DNA of 64,000 nt from Caldisphaera lagunensis DSM 15908 (GTDB taxonomy: Archaea; Thermoproteota; Thermoprotei_A; Sulfolobales; Acidilobaceae): positions 1,240,001 to 1,304,000 of the forward strand of contig NC_019791.1 in assembly GCF_000317795.1 (NCBI RefSeq). The letters are read 5' to 3'. The notes beneath the pieces were generated by a model. That model saw nothing but the letters and a program-made list of their open reading frames with translations. It was not told where the DNA came from and ran no database searches. Shown here one piece after another: positions 8,885-17,810 of the stretch (positions are counted from its first letter, which is position 1; each line of letters starts with the position of its first letter). The translations under genes were made by a program, and so were the position numbers.

Positions 8885-9302
8885 ATACTTCACCTCCACT
8901 ATATGCTACTGTTATTATTGATGGCAAAGATTTAACATTTGTACATTTAATAATTGCAACAGCATCAGGAGGTATGTAATGAGGTAAGCTATATGAAGTT
9001 TTATTGAATAAAATGGAACATGAATTAATTAATGTATTATTAATGTAAACGCTATTGATTTGAGCCCCCATAGGACCACTGTTAAATATAAAATATAAAT
9101 TTCCATTACTTATATATGAACCCATTGGAACAATGTATTGTTGCAATGAAATTTGGGCTTGATTGTTATTGCTATTTGTTAAGCTGATAAAACCACCAGC
9201 AGCAGATGATAAATAGACTATTAATGTGAAACCAATAGCTAAAGTAATCAAAATCATCATTATCTCTGCAACTATATTACTAACAGCTCTATTTTTCCTC
9301 AA
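8862..9302 (-). CDS. Archaeal type IV pilin
   Basis: A pilin subunit of 146 aa with TTG start. The N-terminus RKNRAVSNIVAEIMMILITLAIGFTLIVYL is a class III signal peptide: a short basic head, the predicted pre-pilin peptidase site after the RKNRA region, and a long hydrophobic assembly helix. The rest is a small beta-rich, Asn- and Ser-rich domain ending in AMANPS. It lies next to genes for the secretion ATPase and membrane platform, and a second pilin-like gene overlaps its 3' end. It is likely exported across the membrane and polymerised. I cannot tell adhesive pilin from minor pilin. Confidence 0.82.
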   Translation of the reverse strand: MRKNRAVSNIVAEIMMILITLAIGFTLIVYLSSAAGGFISLTNSNNNQAQISLQQYIVPMGSYISNGNLYFIFNSGPMGAQINSVYINNTLINSCSILFNKTSYSLPHYIPPDAVAIIKCTNVKSLPSIITVAYSGGEVYAMANPS

Positions 9303-9741
9303 ATTCTAACCCATATTTTTTATTTTATTTAAAGCTTATTAACATTTAACCTCATTTTATTTAAATAAAATGGGGTTTCTTTTAACATTTTGCTTTTTGC
9401 TTCTTTTTAGCATAAGGGTGAGGTTTTCATTACTTATAAACCTCTAAGGCTAAGTGTATAGAACATATGCTAAATTGATTGCTAGCTTTAATTTTTCTAT
9501 AATATAGCTGTTTTCTGGAATTCCATGTATTTAAATAATTTTAAATCATTACCTTTGATGGGATTAGAAGAAAGCTTTTCCTTCATGACAAAAATAATAT
9601 ATTAAATTTAAAAAATTTTTAAAATTATGAAAAGATGTATCAAAACAATATTATACACCTCTCTTCTATTATTGCCAATTAAATTGTAGAAGTCTTAACC
9701 TCTTATTTTTACACTAAAAGGATTCTACATTAAGAATAAAA
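9303..9741. other. 438-bp gap in the pilus locus with two inverted repeats
   Basis: No open frame of interest is present. Two structures stand out. At 9350-9375 there is a near-perfect palindrome centred on ATTTAAAT (arms CCTCATTTTATTT and AAATAAAATGGGG, one G-T). At 9409-9454 there is a nested hairpin in which TTAGC pairs with GCTAA and GAGGTTT pairs with AAACCTC. Both lie just upstream of the minus-strand pilin, so they are candidate control sites or the 5' leader of the pilin mRNA. The remainder is plain AT-rich DNA. Confidence 0.5.
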
Positions 9742-10653
9742 TTATATAATATGAATTGCTAAACTTAATGCTATAGCCATAGTCATTGTACCTATTGATA
9801 TTAAATAAATAAAGTATTCACTACTCCTTGGGGCAAAATCAGATATAACCTTTGCTATAATATAAGATGAAGCTGCTGAAACAATTAAAAGAGAATAGAA
9901 AAATATACCTAAAATACCAGCAATATTTATTGCTTGTGTTGCAACACCTGATAAACCAAATGTTGCGTTTCTTTTCAAAACCTCAAGCATAACTATTGTC
10001 ATACCAACAGAAAATCCGTAAACTGCTATTCCTAAAAATATTACAGATGAATAAGATTGCAACCTATTCCTTAAGTAAAACTCCATTCTCTGCAATTCTG
10101 CTGCATACCTACTAGTTATATTCAATATATCACTTGCTCTTCCCCCACTCTTAGCTGTTGTTAATATAGATGTTAACAAGAGTCTAACATCTCTTGGTGA
10201 AGAAGAAAATATTTTCATAAAAGATCCTTCTAAATCTCCTGTCATTTTATATAAAGAACCGAAGGCAGCTAAATAATCCCTTAAGGGGGGTTCAACTAAT
10301 TCAACAGATGCCAATATAGCCTGAGAAACAGAAGGTAAAGAACTTGCAATGCTAGGGTATATTTCTAAAAAAGACCTTGCTTGCCTTTTCAATTCTAACA
10401 TGTAATTGCTATATTTCCTAGAATAAAGAGCATATGGCAATAATAAAAAAATAAAAAATACATCAATATAAACAATTGTTATTAAATTTGAAGGTACAGG
10501 TATGCCTGAAAAAGAGGTAAACTCAGGAAATTGTGTAGGAAAAGCCATTTTAAACAAATAATAAAAAATCAAAAGAGATAATAAACCTGTAATAGGCATT
10601 ATAATCAAATACTTTAATGATTTTGGTGGGCCTACAGTCCTCAATATTATCAC
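9742..10653 (-). CDS. Type IV pilus platform protein, TadC-like (T2SSF domain)
   Basis: Polytopic membrane protein of the pilus assembly platform (GspF/TadC/ArlJ superfamily). Two N-terminal membrane helices (about residues 13-40 and 57-75) precede a cytoplasmic four-helix T2SSF domain (about 80-200, including the conserved KSGGRASDIL). Further helices at the C-terminus include LISIGTMTMAIALSLAIHII. It starts with GTG immediately after the TAG of the upstream TadB-like gene. Crenarchaeal platform proteins such as UpsF or ArlJ usually carry two T2SSF domains in one chain. Here each domain is a separate gene. Confidence 0.82.
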   Translation of the reverse strand: MIILRTVGPPKSLKYLIIMPITGLLSLLIFYYLFKMAFPTQFPEFTSFSGIPVPSNLITIVYIDVFFIFLLLPYALYSRKYSNYMLELKRQARSFLEIYPSIASSLPSVSQAILASVELVEPPLRDYLAAFGSLYKMTGDLEGSFMKIFSSSPRDVRLLLTSILTTAKSGGRASDILNITSRYAAELQRMEFYLRNRLQSYSSVIFLGIAVYGFSVGMTIVMLEVLKRNATFGLSGVATQAINIAGILGIFFYSLLIVSAASSYIIAKVISDFAPRSSEYFIYLISIGTMTMAIALSLAIHII

Positions 10654-11580
10654 CTAAAGTTTTAACTTAGATGTTTGATTATCAGCCAAAACAGCTGTAA
10701 TCAAGGAGACTATAGGAATTAATATAAATATAACTAAGATTATTAATGAGGAAAAGCTAAGAGTTGTAACTGGATATACAGTAAAGAGCATTCCCATTAC
10801 ACCTACTAAAACTGGGCCTACTATACCTACAACCAAAAATGATTCTAGAAGAGTTCCTATAGATGTAGATATTCTTTCAACTAGAGAATAATAATAATTC
10901 AAATATGATGATATGGAATCTTGGGCTATTTGAACTAAATCTGCCCCCGCTGTTATTCCTCTTGCCAATGATTGAGCCAAAAGCTTTAAGCTTGGAGAAG
11001 GGGTTATTTTAGACAAACCTAGCAATATATCTGTTGGACTTTCATTTAATTTGGTAGATGTTTTTATATATGTCATTTCAACATTAAATTCCTTTAGTTC
11101 ATCAGCATATTTTTCAGAAAAAGTAGATAGAGCTTGAGATATACCTTCTCCTCCAGCTAATAATGAGGTTAAAGTTGATGCAAATACGTGAAACTTTGCC
11201 TCCAAATCATCTTTTCTAGATGAATATCTAAAAGAAGGTATCAAAACGCTTATTCCAGCAGATAAAAGATAGCCTAAAATAACGATTAAAATAGATGCAA
11301 CTATAATATTTTCCAAGGTATATTTGCCTGAATAACTCATATATATGTAAATAAATTCCCATAGTAAAGTGGGAATAAATAGAAAAATTAAGGTAACTAA
11401 TTTTTTGCAATAGTTATCAAAACTATCACTGACCCCAGAGCCTAATATCATATAATCTATGTTAGGACTCAATTTTCTAATTAAATTACATGGTTTAATA
11501 TTATTATAAAATTGATATAAAATTTTATTTATTTTTAAAAGAATTTCTTTAAAATCAATTTCTAATTTAATTCTAATCAC
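10654..11580 (-). CDS. Type IV pilus platform protein, TadB-like (T2SSF domain)
   Basis: Second membrane component of the pilus platform. After a cytosolic head of about 70 residues come two membrane helices, the T2SSF helical domain (FHVFASTLTSLLAGGEGISQALSTFSEKY ... SLARGITAGADLVQIAQD) and two C-terminal helices. GTG start at 11580 overlaps the ATPase stop (GTGATTAG), which implies translational coupling. Together with the next gene it probably forms the inner-membrane base that is driven by the ATPase. Length 308 aa is typical of TadB or TadC. Confidence 0.82.
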   Translation of the reverse strand: MIRIKLEIDFKEILLKINKILYQFYNNIKPCNLIRKLSPNIDYMILGSGVSDSFDNYCKKLVTLIFLFIPTLLWEFIYIYMSYSGKYTLENIIVASILIVILGYLLSAGISVLIPSFRYSSRKDDLEAKFHVFASTLTSLLAGGEGISQALSTFSEKYADELKEFNVEMTYIKTSTKLNESPTDILLGLSKITPSPSLKLLAQSLARGITAGADLVQIAQDSISSYLNYYYSLVERISTSIGTLLESFLVVGIVGPVLVGVMGMLFTVYPVTTLSFSSLIILVIFILIPIVSLITAVLADNQTSKLKL

Positions 11581-12823
11581 CCCTTATTTCTATATTGAAT
11601 TCACCGCTTTCTTCTCTGGCTTTATTATATAGACTTATTGGATCTCTTTTATATAATCTAAGAACTTTGTTAATCATAGCAATATCTGCGTTTTGATTTA
11701 TTAACCAATTTAATACTGTTGCCCTTCTCTTAAGATCTTCAAATGCTTCATCATAGCTTATTAAATTAAGGGAAGCTATAGATTTTAGGAGATAGCTTTC
11801 TTTTCCTTTCATATACCATTTATCCTTATATCTATCCCATAAAACCTTCTCTTTTAGTATAACGCTATTAGTTTCTATATCATAACCCCATGATTCATCA
11901 ATTTTCATAACCTTCCTAAAAACATTTCCTCCTTCCTCTAATCTTAAAATGTTAATAAATAACCTAGCTGCGGATATTAAGCTGGGAGGAACGTTCATTG
12001 GAGGGGACATTAATCTCTTAATTAAAACATCAGCAGATTCCGCATGGATAGTTGTTAACCCTCCATGACCTGTTGCTAATGCTTGGAAAAATGCATAAGC
12101 CTCTCTAGATCTTATTTCCCCAACTATTATATCATCAGGCCTTTGTCTTAATGCAGCTTCTATTTGAGATTGCATTGTTATGCTTTCAATTCTAGAATCG
12201 GATGATAATCTTGTCATCATAGCTCCCCAATTTTCATGAAATGGTAAATAAACTTCTGGTGTATCTTCAATTGTAACTATTTTATATTCTGTTGGTAATA
12301 ACATAGTTGATACATTAAGCAACGTTGTCTTCCCACTACCAGTTGGACCATAAAATATTATACCCTGTTTATTTTCTACTCCCATCCAAATTAATGCAGC
12401 AACTAAGGGGTCTAAGGTCCTTGATTTCATTAATTCAATTAATGTAAAGGGTTCTGTTCTGAATTTTCTTATAGTGAAACTATGACCTCTCCTAGATACT
12501 ATATCTAAAACTATATTTACTCTATATCCTTCAGGCTTTAAAACACCTTCTATTATAGGCGAGGCTATAGATGGTTCTTTATTACTTCTTACTCCCAATT
12601 TTGATATTATAGAATCTAACTCCTCTTGTTCATTAAATATGATATTTGTTGTTAGCCATTCATATTTTGTATGATAAACAAAAACAGGTATATGTAAGCC
12701 ATTGCATGATATATCCTCAATATATGGATCCCTTATTAGAGGTTCAAGCTTTCCATAGCCAATTAAATCTCTAGAAACATAATAAGATGATATTAAAGCT
12801 ATCTCATCTATCTTTTTCTGCAA
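11573..12823 (-). CDS. Type IV pilus secretion ATPase, catalytic part (possibly frameshifted with the upstream gene)
   Basis: GspE/TadA/ArlI-type hexameric ATPase that powers pilus assembly. Visible are SSYYVSRDLIGYGKLEPLIRDPYIEDISCNG, Walker A GPTGSGKTTLLN, the Asp box (TIEDTPEVYL), a Walker B-like segment (DDIIVGEIRS) and the His box (ATGHGGLTTIHAES). The TTG at 12823 has a poor ribosome-binding site. The same frame stays open upstream to 12934, overlapping the N-terminal-domain gene at 12865-13170 in the -1 frame. Joining both at the A7 run gives about 532 aa, a normal length for archaeal family members with an N-terminal domain. Confidence 0.88.
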   Translation of the reverse strand: MQKKIDEIALISSYYVSRDLIGYGKLEPLIRDPYIEDISCNGLHIPVFVYHTKYEWLTTNIIFNEQEELDSIISKLGVRSNKEPSIASPIIEGVLKPEGYRVNIVLDIVSRRGHSFTIRKFRTEPFTLIELMKSRTLDPLVAALIWMGVENKQGIIFYGPTGSGKTTLLNVSTMLLPTEYKIVTIEDTPEVYLPFHENWGAMMTRLSSDSRIESITMQSQIEAALRQRPDDIIVGEIRSREAYAFFQALATGHGGLTTIHAESADVLIKRLMSPPMNVPPSLISAARLFINILRLEEGGNVFRKVMKIDESWGYDIETNSVILKEKVLWDRYKDKWYMKGKESYLLKSIASLNLISYDEAFEDLKRRATVLNWLINQNADIAMINKVLRLYKRDPISLYNKAREESGEFNIEIRGD

Positions 12824-12864
12824 ATCACTAAACTTTCCATCTTTCCTAAAATGAAATCCTTTTA

Positions 12865-13170
12865 TTATCTTTTTGATGCTAATTTTTTTGCTTTTTCTAA
12901 TAAAATAGTGATACCTTCTTCCAATGTACGTTTTTCAGAGAGTTTTCTAGATAAATCTACATCTTTTGAAATCATATCTACCAATTCTTTGTATATCTTT
13001 GAAGAAATATCATCTAAAGGAGGCTCAATTACATTATAAAGTCTTCTTTTTTCTTGGTCTTCATAAATCCTTATTAATACTTTGGGGTAGCCTACTACAC
13101 CATATTCATCTAATATGTTTATTTTCTTCTCTTCTTCTATTTTATCATCTATTTTATCATCAACGCTCAA
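12865..13170 (-). CDS. N-terminal domain of the pilus ATPase encoded separately
   Basis: A 101-aa product with TTG start. The segment VLIRIYEDQEKRRLYNVIEPPLDD resembles the N-terminal part of archaeal secretion ATPases, where a Y-x-V-x-EP-x-L motif precedes the catalytic core. It ends at TAA (12865-12867), 15 nt after the codons GCA AAA AAA. The A7 run on the minus strand (12883-12889) is in the register of a -1 slippery heptamer (A AAA AAA). The -1 frame then runs directly into the catalytic part. It could work as a separate subunit, as a frameshift-made fusion or as a broken gene. A probable promoter (ataatataaaaag) lies just upstream. Confidence 0.7.
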   Translation of the reverse strand: MSVDDKIDDKIEEEKKINILDEYGVVGYPKVLIRIYEDQEKRRLYNVIEPPLDDISSKIYKELVDMISKDVDLSRKLSEKRTLEEGITILLEKAKKLASKR

Positions 13171-13446
13171 TAAGGCTACCCCTACCTTTTTATATTATCA
13201 AAAAACAAGGGTTAAAATATTTAAATGTTATGGAATAATTTGTTATATTTTAAGTGGGAATAATATTATAGATAATAAAATTACAATTCTATAATCCTTT
13301 ACAAAATTAAGGATTTTTTATCATTAATAAGATTACATGCTGAAAAAGCTTAACGAATTCATGTTTAGAATAGTATAACAAATTTTCTATTTATCGGCTT
13401 AGGCTTTCCTCTTATTATATTTTTAAATTTTAATTATTTTAATTTA
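13171..13446. promoter_or_regulatory. Spacer upstream of the pilus operon with hairpin
   Basis: AT-rich spacer of 276 bp between the pilus operon start and the thiolase 3' end. A hairpin at 13293-13315 (AATCCTT and AAGGATT, 9-nt loop) is followed by a T run and could be a terminator for the minus-strand thiolase or plus-strand noise. TATA-like sequence for the pilus operon lies at about 13188-13200. Nothing else is recognised. Confidence 0.35.
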
Positions 13447-14637
13447 TTAAACTAATTCTATTGCTATTGCAGATGCCCCTCCTAATCCATGGCAAATAGA
13501 TGCGATACCCCTCTTTCCTCCATGCTTTTTAAGCACGTTAATTAATTCCAAAGTTATTCTTGCCCCACTCATTCCTAAAGGATGACCTATAGCTATAGCA
13601 CCACCATGCACATTAAGCTTCTCATAAGGAATCCCCAATTCTTTATGTAATATAAAGCTATTTACTGCAAATGCCTCATTATTTTCGAAATAATCCACAT
13701 CATTTATGTTCCATTTAATAGAGTCTAAGAGCTTAGTTATCGCTCCAACAGGTGCTGCTGGAAACTTCCATGTTTCAACTCCGTGAAATGAAAAGCCTAC
13801 TATTTTTGCCAAAGGCTTTAAACCTAATTCTTTAACCTTATCTTCGCTAGCAATTAATAAGGAAGCAGCACCATCACTTATTTGACTGCTGCTACCTGCT
13901 GTATGATAACCTCCACTAAATGCTGGTTTTAGCATTTTTAATTTTTCTATGCTAGTATCCCTCCTTATGCCCTCATCTTGCTCTAAAAGTGTTTTACCAT
14001 TTTGTTCAAATGGTATAACGAAATCTTTCATTAAACCAGAATCCCATGCCTTAGCCGCTCTCATATGTGATTCATATGAAATTTTATCTAGCGAATCCCT
14101 ATCAGCATTATATTCTTTTGCAGTCATATCTGCTTCTTCTCCCATTATTTTATTTTGAAACACATCCCATAATCCATCATATACCATTGCATCCAATACT
14201 TTCATTTCATTTCCTATTAAATGCTTTACCCCCCATCTAATGTTTTGCTTTAATATAAATGGGGCATAGCTCATAGATTCCATACCGCCTGCAGCTATTA
14301 AATTATAAGAGCCTGCTTGAATATAATTTGCAGCAGTTATTATAGCATTCATACCGCTTGCACATACCATGTCTACAGTCATAGAATCTATATATTCAGG
14401 AACACCTGCTTTCAATGCAACTTGTCTTGCAGTATCCATACCAGTTCCTGCTCTAATAACATGACCATAAACAAGCATATCTAAATCCTTTGGTGAGATT
14501 CCTACTCTATTTATTAAAGATTTTAATGTATATGATGCTAAATCTGTTGGATGGATATCTTTTAGGCTTCCTCCAAATCTTCCAACAGGCGTTCTTAGAC
14601 CATCTACTATGTAAATGTTTCCCTTAATTTTGGGCAT
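13447..14637 (-). CDS. Acetyl-CoA C-acetyltransferase (thiolase)
   Basis: Classical thiolase that condenses or cleaves acyl-CoA and acetyl-CoA. It has the nucleophilic Cys92 in VDMVCASGMNA, the NEAFA motif, His352 in GHPLGMSGAR and Cys382 in SICHGLGGAS, all in place, so it should be active (unlike the SCP2-type archaeal thiolases that lack the second Cys). Length 396 aa is normal. It starts at ATG with GGTGG 5 nt upstream. It stands alone and divergent from the MetE-like pair. No HMG-CoA synthase or DUF35 partner is adjacent, so a role in the mevalonate route is not supported by context. Confidence 0.92.
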   Translation of the reverse strand: MPKIKGNIYIVDGLRTPVGRFGGSLKDIHPTDLASYTLKSLINRVGISPKDLDMLVYGHVIRAGTGMDTARQVALKAGVPEYIDSMTVDMVCASGMNAIITAANYIQAGSYNLIAAGGMESMSYAPFILKQNIRWGVKHLIGNEMKVLDAMVYDGLWDVFQNKIMGEEADMTAKEYNADRDSLDKISYESHMRAAKAWDSGLMKDFVIPFEQNGKTLLEQDEGIRRDTSIEKLKMLKPAFSGGYHTAGSSSQISDGAASLLIASEDKVKELGLKPLAKIVGFSFHGVETWKFPAAPVGAITKLLDSIKWNINDVDYFENNEAFAVNSFILHKELGIPYEKLNVHGGAIAIGHPLGMSGARITLELINVLKKHGGKRGIASICHGLGGASAIAIELV

Positions 14638-14762
14638 TTTTCCACCATATTAGCTATCTTAATAGGAATTTAAAATACTTGCAAAATAATTTATTAATAA
14701 AGTTTGGATAATTCCTTTAAAGTTTATTATTTTTTACTTTTTAGAAAACATAGGTGAAAAAT

Positions 14763-15782
14763 GTGGTCAAACTATGGGGGGCAGTCCTTGGGGGATACCC
14801 TAGATCAATAGATGTTAGACATGAAATGAGAGATTTAGAAAGGGGAGATTCAATTTACTTAGATCATGAAATTCTTATAGCAATTTCCTCAAGTTCTGTT
14901 ATAGGAGCTCAAGTTTCTTCTGGATTAAAATATGTTACTGATGGAATGCTTGATTTTCATGATATATTTAGACCTTTTTTAGAATCTTGGAGAAATGTTT
15001 CCATAGCAGGTCTATTAAGGTATTTTGACAATAACTTTTTCTACAGAATACCAATATTTACTGGTGAGCCAGATGTTGAAAAATTCGTTTGGCCTCAAAG
15101 GATAAGATTTTATAAAAAGGTTGCATATCCTTCATTATTAAAGGCAGTTATCCCAGGACCTTTAAGCTTGACATTAATGGGGGAAAATCATAGCAACTTA
15201 TCTAAAGAAGACTTAGCGAATAGCATTTCATCAATATTATCCATGGAAGCAGAAAAGGCTGAAAAAGCCGGTGCTGGTATGATACAAATAGATGAACCAA
15301 TATTATCAGATCATGAAATAAGTGAAGAAGATGCTGAACTAGCTAAAGAACTTATATCAAATATTGCAAAAAGAGTTAAGATACCAACAACCCTATCCAT
15401 TTATTTTGATATACCTAAAAAGGAAGTTTATGAAAAAATAATTGATACAAAAGTAAATTACATAAGCCTAGATATAATGGATTCCCCTTCAAGAGGGTTA
15501 GAATTAATAAAAAGCAAAGGCTTTTCTGATAAAAAACCAATATTGGGTTTGATAGATTCAAGAAGAATTTATGATGATAATTGTGATAAAATAAAGGAAA
15601 TTATAAGTAATGTTTTAAATTTAGAAAAAGAAGAAATTGGGATAACAACAACAACTTGGTTTGATGTAATTCCATATAATTTTGCAATTAGGAAGACCTA
15701 TTTGCTTGGGTATTGCTTAGAAAAATTGGGAAATGAATTAAATGCTGAAATTATAAATCCTATAAAGGAGGTTGAGAAATAA
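14763..15782 (+). CDS. MetE N-terminal-domain-like protein
   Basis: UROD/MetE-like TIM-barrel protein of about 339 aa, homologous to cobalamin-independent methionine synthase. It keeps the [12 protein letters not shown] segment. It lacks the His-x-Cys and later Cys that bind zinc in the catalytic half (TLSIYFD and TTTTWFDV occupy those places). It therefore resembles the non-catalytic N-terminal half of MetE carried as its own gene. The GTG at 14763 has GGTGA 5 nt upstream, so I prefer it to the GTG at 14754. Its stop overlaps the ATG of the catalytic-half gene by one base, indicating coupled translation and probably a heteromeric enzyme. Confidence 0.82.
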   Translation: MVKLWGAVLGGYPRSIDVRHEMRDLERGDSIYLDHEILIAISSSSVIGAQVSSGLKYVTDGMLDFHDIFRPFLESWRNVSIAGLLRYFDNNFFYRIPIFTGEPDVEKFVWPQRIRFYKKVAYPSLLKAVIPGPLSLTLMGENHSNLSKEDLANSISSILSMEAEKAEKAGAGMIQIDEPILSDHEISEEDAELAKELISNIAKRVKIPTTLSIYFDIPKKEVYEKIIDTKVNYISLDIMDSPSRGLELIKSKGFSDKKPILGLIDSRRIYDDNCDKIKEIISNVLNLEKEEIGITTTTWFDVIPYNFAIRKTYLLGYCLEKLGNELNAEIINPIKEVEK

Positions 15783-16774
15783 TGAGCTATGAAGTTCCCA
15801 AAAAATTCCCAACAACTGTAGTAGGAAGCTATCCAAAACTTGGTAATGCAAGCGAAATAATAAAGAAAAGGGATAGAAATGAAATAAGCGAAGGAGAATT
15901 CCATGAAAAAATAAGGGATTCAATAAATGAAGTAGTAAAGGATTACTTAGATGCTGGAATTGATATAATAAGCGATGGAGAACAATCAAGGGAAGATATG
16001 GTAGTATATTTTGCTCAAAGACTAAAGGGGTATAACGAAGGAGATTGGGTTAGGATATTTGATAACGTTTACTTCAGAAAACCTGTTATTGTTGGGAAAT
16101 TGGAAAGGATTAAGGAAATGATTATTACAGATTGGTTATATACAAACAAAATAAGCAATGGTAGACCCGTTAAATTAATTATAACGGGACCTTATACAAT
16201 GCTTGAATGGAGCTTCGATCTGTTCTATGGAGATAGAAGAGAAATCATAATGGATTTTGCTAAAATAATAAGAGAAGAAATCCTAGAAGGAATAAGAAAT
16301 GGGGCAAAATATGTGCAAGTTGATGAACCAGCTTTATCTACAAGACCTTGGAAAGAAGAGGCTGATCTATTAAAGGAGGCATTAGATTATATATTTAAAG
16401 GTATTGATGCAAAAAGGATTGTACATATTTGCTATGGTAAGCTTGAGAGGCTTTTGCCTTATATATTGGATTACCCAGTTGATCAATTTGATTTAGAATT
16501 CAAAAACAGCAATTTCAGGTTATTGCCATATCTAAAAGAATATGGATATAATAAAGAGCTTGGATATGGGGTTGTTGATGTGCATTCATTGCAAGTAGAG
16601 AGCGTTAATGAAATAAAAGAAGCGATTGATAAGCTAATGAAATTAGATATCATTGGTCCAGAAAAAGTTTATATAGATCCTGATTGCGGATTAAAGCTCT
16701 TACCTAGGGATATAGCTAAAGAAAAACTAATAAATATGGTTAAAGCTGCAAAAATAGCAAGAGAACAATACTAG
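15782..16774 (+). CDS. metE: Methionine synthase, catalytic (C-terminal-type) MetE protein
   Basis: Methylates homocysteine to methionine. The TIM barrel starts with [10 protein letters not shown] and contains [13 protein letters not shown], the zinc ligands His215 and Cys217 (RIVHICYG) and Cys302 ([10 protein letters not shown]). At 330 aa it is a core MetE without the fused folate-binding N-terminal half. The methyl donor of such archaeal enzymes is often not methyl-tetrahydrofolate; which donor acts here is open. It is translationally coupled to the MetE-like gene upstream, with GGAGGTTGAG before the ATG, and followed after 10 nt by the AIR-synthase-like gene. Confidence 0.87.
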   Translation: MSYEVPKKFPTTVVGSYPKLGNASEIIKKRDRNEISEGEFHEKIRDSINEVVKDYLDAGIDIISDGEQSREDMVVYFAQRLKGYNEGDWVRIFDNVYFRKPVIVGKLERIKEMIITDWLYTNKISNGRPVKLIITGPYTMLEWSFDLFYGDRREIIMDFAKIIREEILEGIRNGAKYVQVDEPALSTRPWKEEADLLKEALDYIFKGIDAKRIVHICYGKLERLLPYILDYPVDQFDLEFKNSNFRLLPYLKEYGYNKELGYGVVDVHSLQVESVNEIKEAIDKLMKLDIIGPEKVYIDPDCGLKLLPRDIAKEKLINMVKAAKIAREQY

Positions 16775-16784
16775 GGGTTTAATT

Positions 16785-17810
16785 TTGTCTAAATGGATCG
16801 GTAAATTACCTTCAGAAATATTAAAAGAAATTGTATTAGATAATGCAAACTCATTTAAAAAGGCCTCAACAATAATTGGCTCTGAAATTGGAGAGGATGC
16901 AGCTTTAATAGATTTAGGCTCATGCATATTAGCAATTCATTCAGATCCTATAACAGAAGCTAGATATTATGCAGGATCTTTAGCGGTTGATATAGTTACA
17001 AATGATTTAGCTGTAACAGGAGTTAGGCCTAGATGGCTTATTTTAGATATTTTAATGCCAGAAAAGTCTTTGTATTCTTCATTAAACAGCATTATGGAGA
17101 GCGCTGTTAAAGAAGCAAAAAATCTAAATGTTGAAATAGTTGGAGGACATACAGAATCTACTCCAGGCCTAGTTTCCCCTATTATTATTGGAACAGCAAT
17201 TGGCTGCTCTTGTAGGGACTGTTATGTACCAACAAGGAATGCAAAAGAAGGGGATTTAATATTTCAAATAAAACCTGCAGGTCTAGAAGGGAGCTCTATA
17301 ATTGCAACAGATTTCAGAGAAAAGGCAATAAAGGCAGGGGTTCCTTTAAATATAATAGAAAGTGCAGCTGATTTTGTAAAAAGGATAAGCATAATGAAAG
17401 AGGCATTAGAACTTTCAGATAGAAAGCTTGTTAATAGCATGCATGATCCAACAGAAGGGGGGTTATTAGGAGGGATATATGAGATAGCATATTCTTCAAA
17501 TCATGATATAGAAATATATGAAGAAAAGGTGTTCGTTGAGGAGGAAACAAAAATTATATCTGAAAAAATGAATATAGATTATTTAAAGTTAATAAGCAGT
17601 GGTTCCATTTTAGCCTCAATACCAATAAACAAAAGAGATGAGGCAGAAAATGTTTTGAAAAACTTAAACGTTAAATATTCTATTATAGGAAGAGTATTAA
17701 ATCCAAGCGATAATCCAAAAGTTTTTGTAAAAAAGGGAGATAAAATAAATATAATAAATTCACCTCCCCAAGATGAGATATCAAGGCTTTGGGCTGAAAA
17801 AAATGAATGA
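16785..17810 (+). CDS. AIR synthase/HypE-like ATP-binding protein
   Basis: PurM/HypE/SelD superfamily protein of 341 aa. The N-terminal part has IGSEIGEDAALID and HSDPITEARYYAG (the ATP and metal-binding Asp pattern), IVTNDLAVTGVRPRWLI, and VGGHTE. The C-terminal part has MHDPTEGGLLGGIYEIA. The arrangement is that of the HypE-like archaeal group. HypE itself ends in a conserved Cys that is absent here, and the GAR/FGAM-specific context is missing, so neither hydrogenase maturation nor purine synthesis is shown. A CSCRDCYVP cluster at about residues 146-153 is unusual. TTG start. Likely in one operon with the MetE pair and the AK6-type kinase. Confidence 0.78.
   Translation: MSKWIGKLPSEILKEIVLDNANSFKKASTIIGSEIGEDAALIDLGSCILAIHSDPITEARYYAGSLAVDIVTNDLAVTGVRPRWLILDILMPEKSLYSSLNSIMESAVKEAKNLNVEIVGGHTESTPGLVSPIIIGTAIGCSCRDCYVPTRNAKEGDLIFQIKPAGLEGSSIIATDFREKAIKAGVPLNIIESAADFVKRISIMKEALELSDRKLVNSMHDPTEGGLLGGIYEIAYSSNHDIEIYEEKVFVEEETKIISEKMNIDYLKLISSGSILASIPINKRDEAENVLKNLNVKYSIIGRVLNPSDNPKVFVKKGDKINIINSPPQDEISRLWAEKNE

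Noticed and set aside
16785-17810. Hydrogenase maturation factor HypE
   Set aside because: The C-terminal Cys needed for cyanide-ligand synthesis is absent and no hyp genes are nearby, so only the superfamily is claimed.
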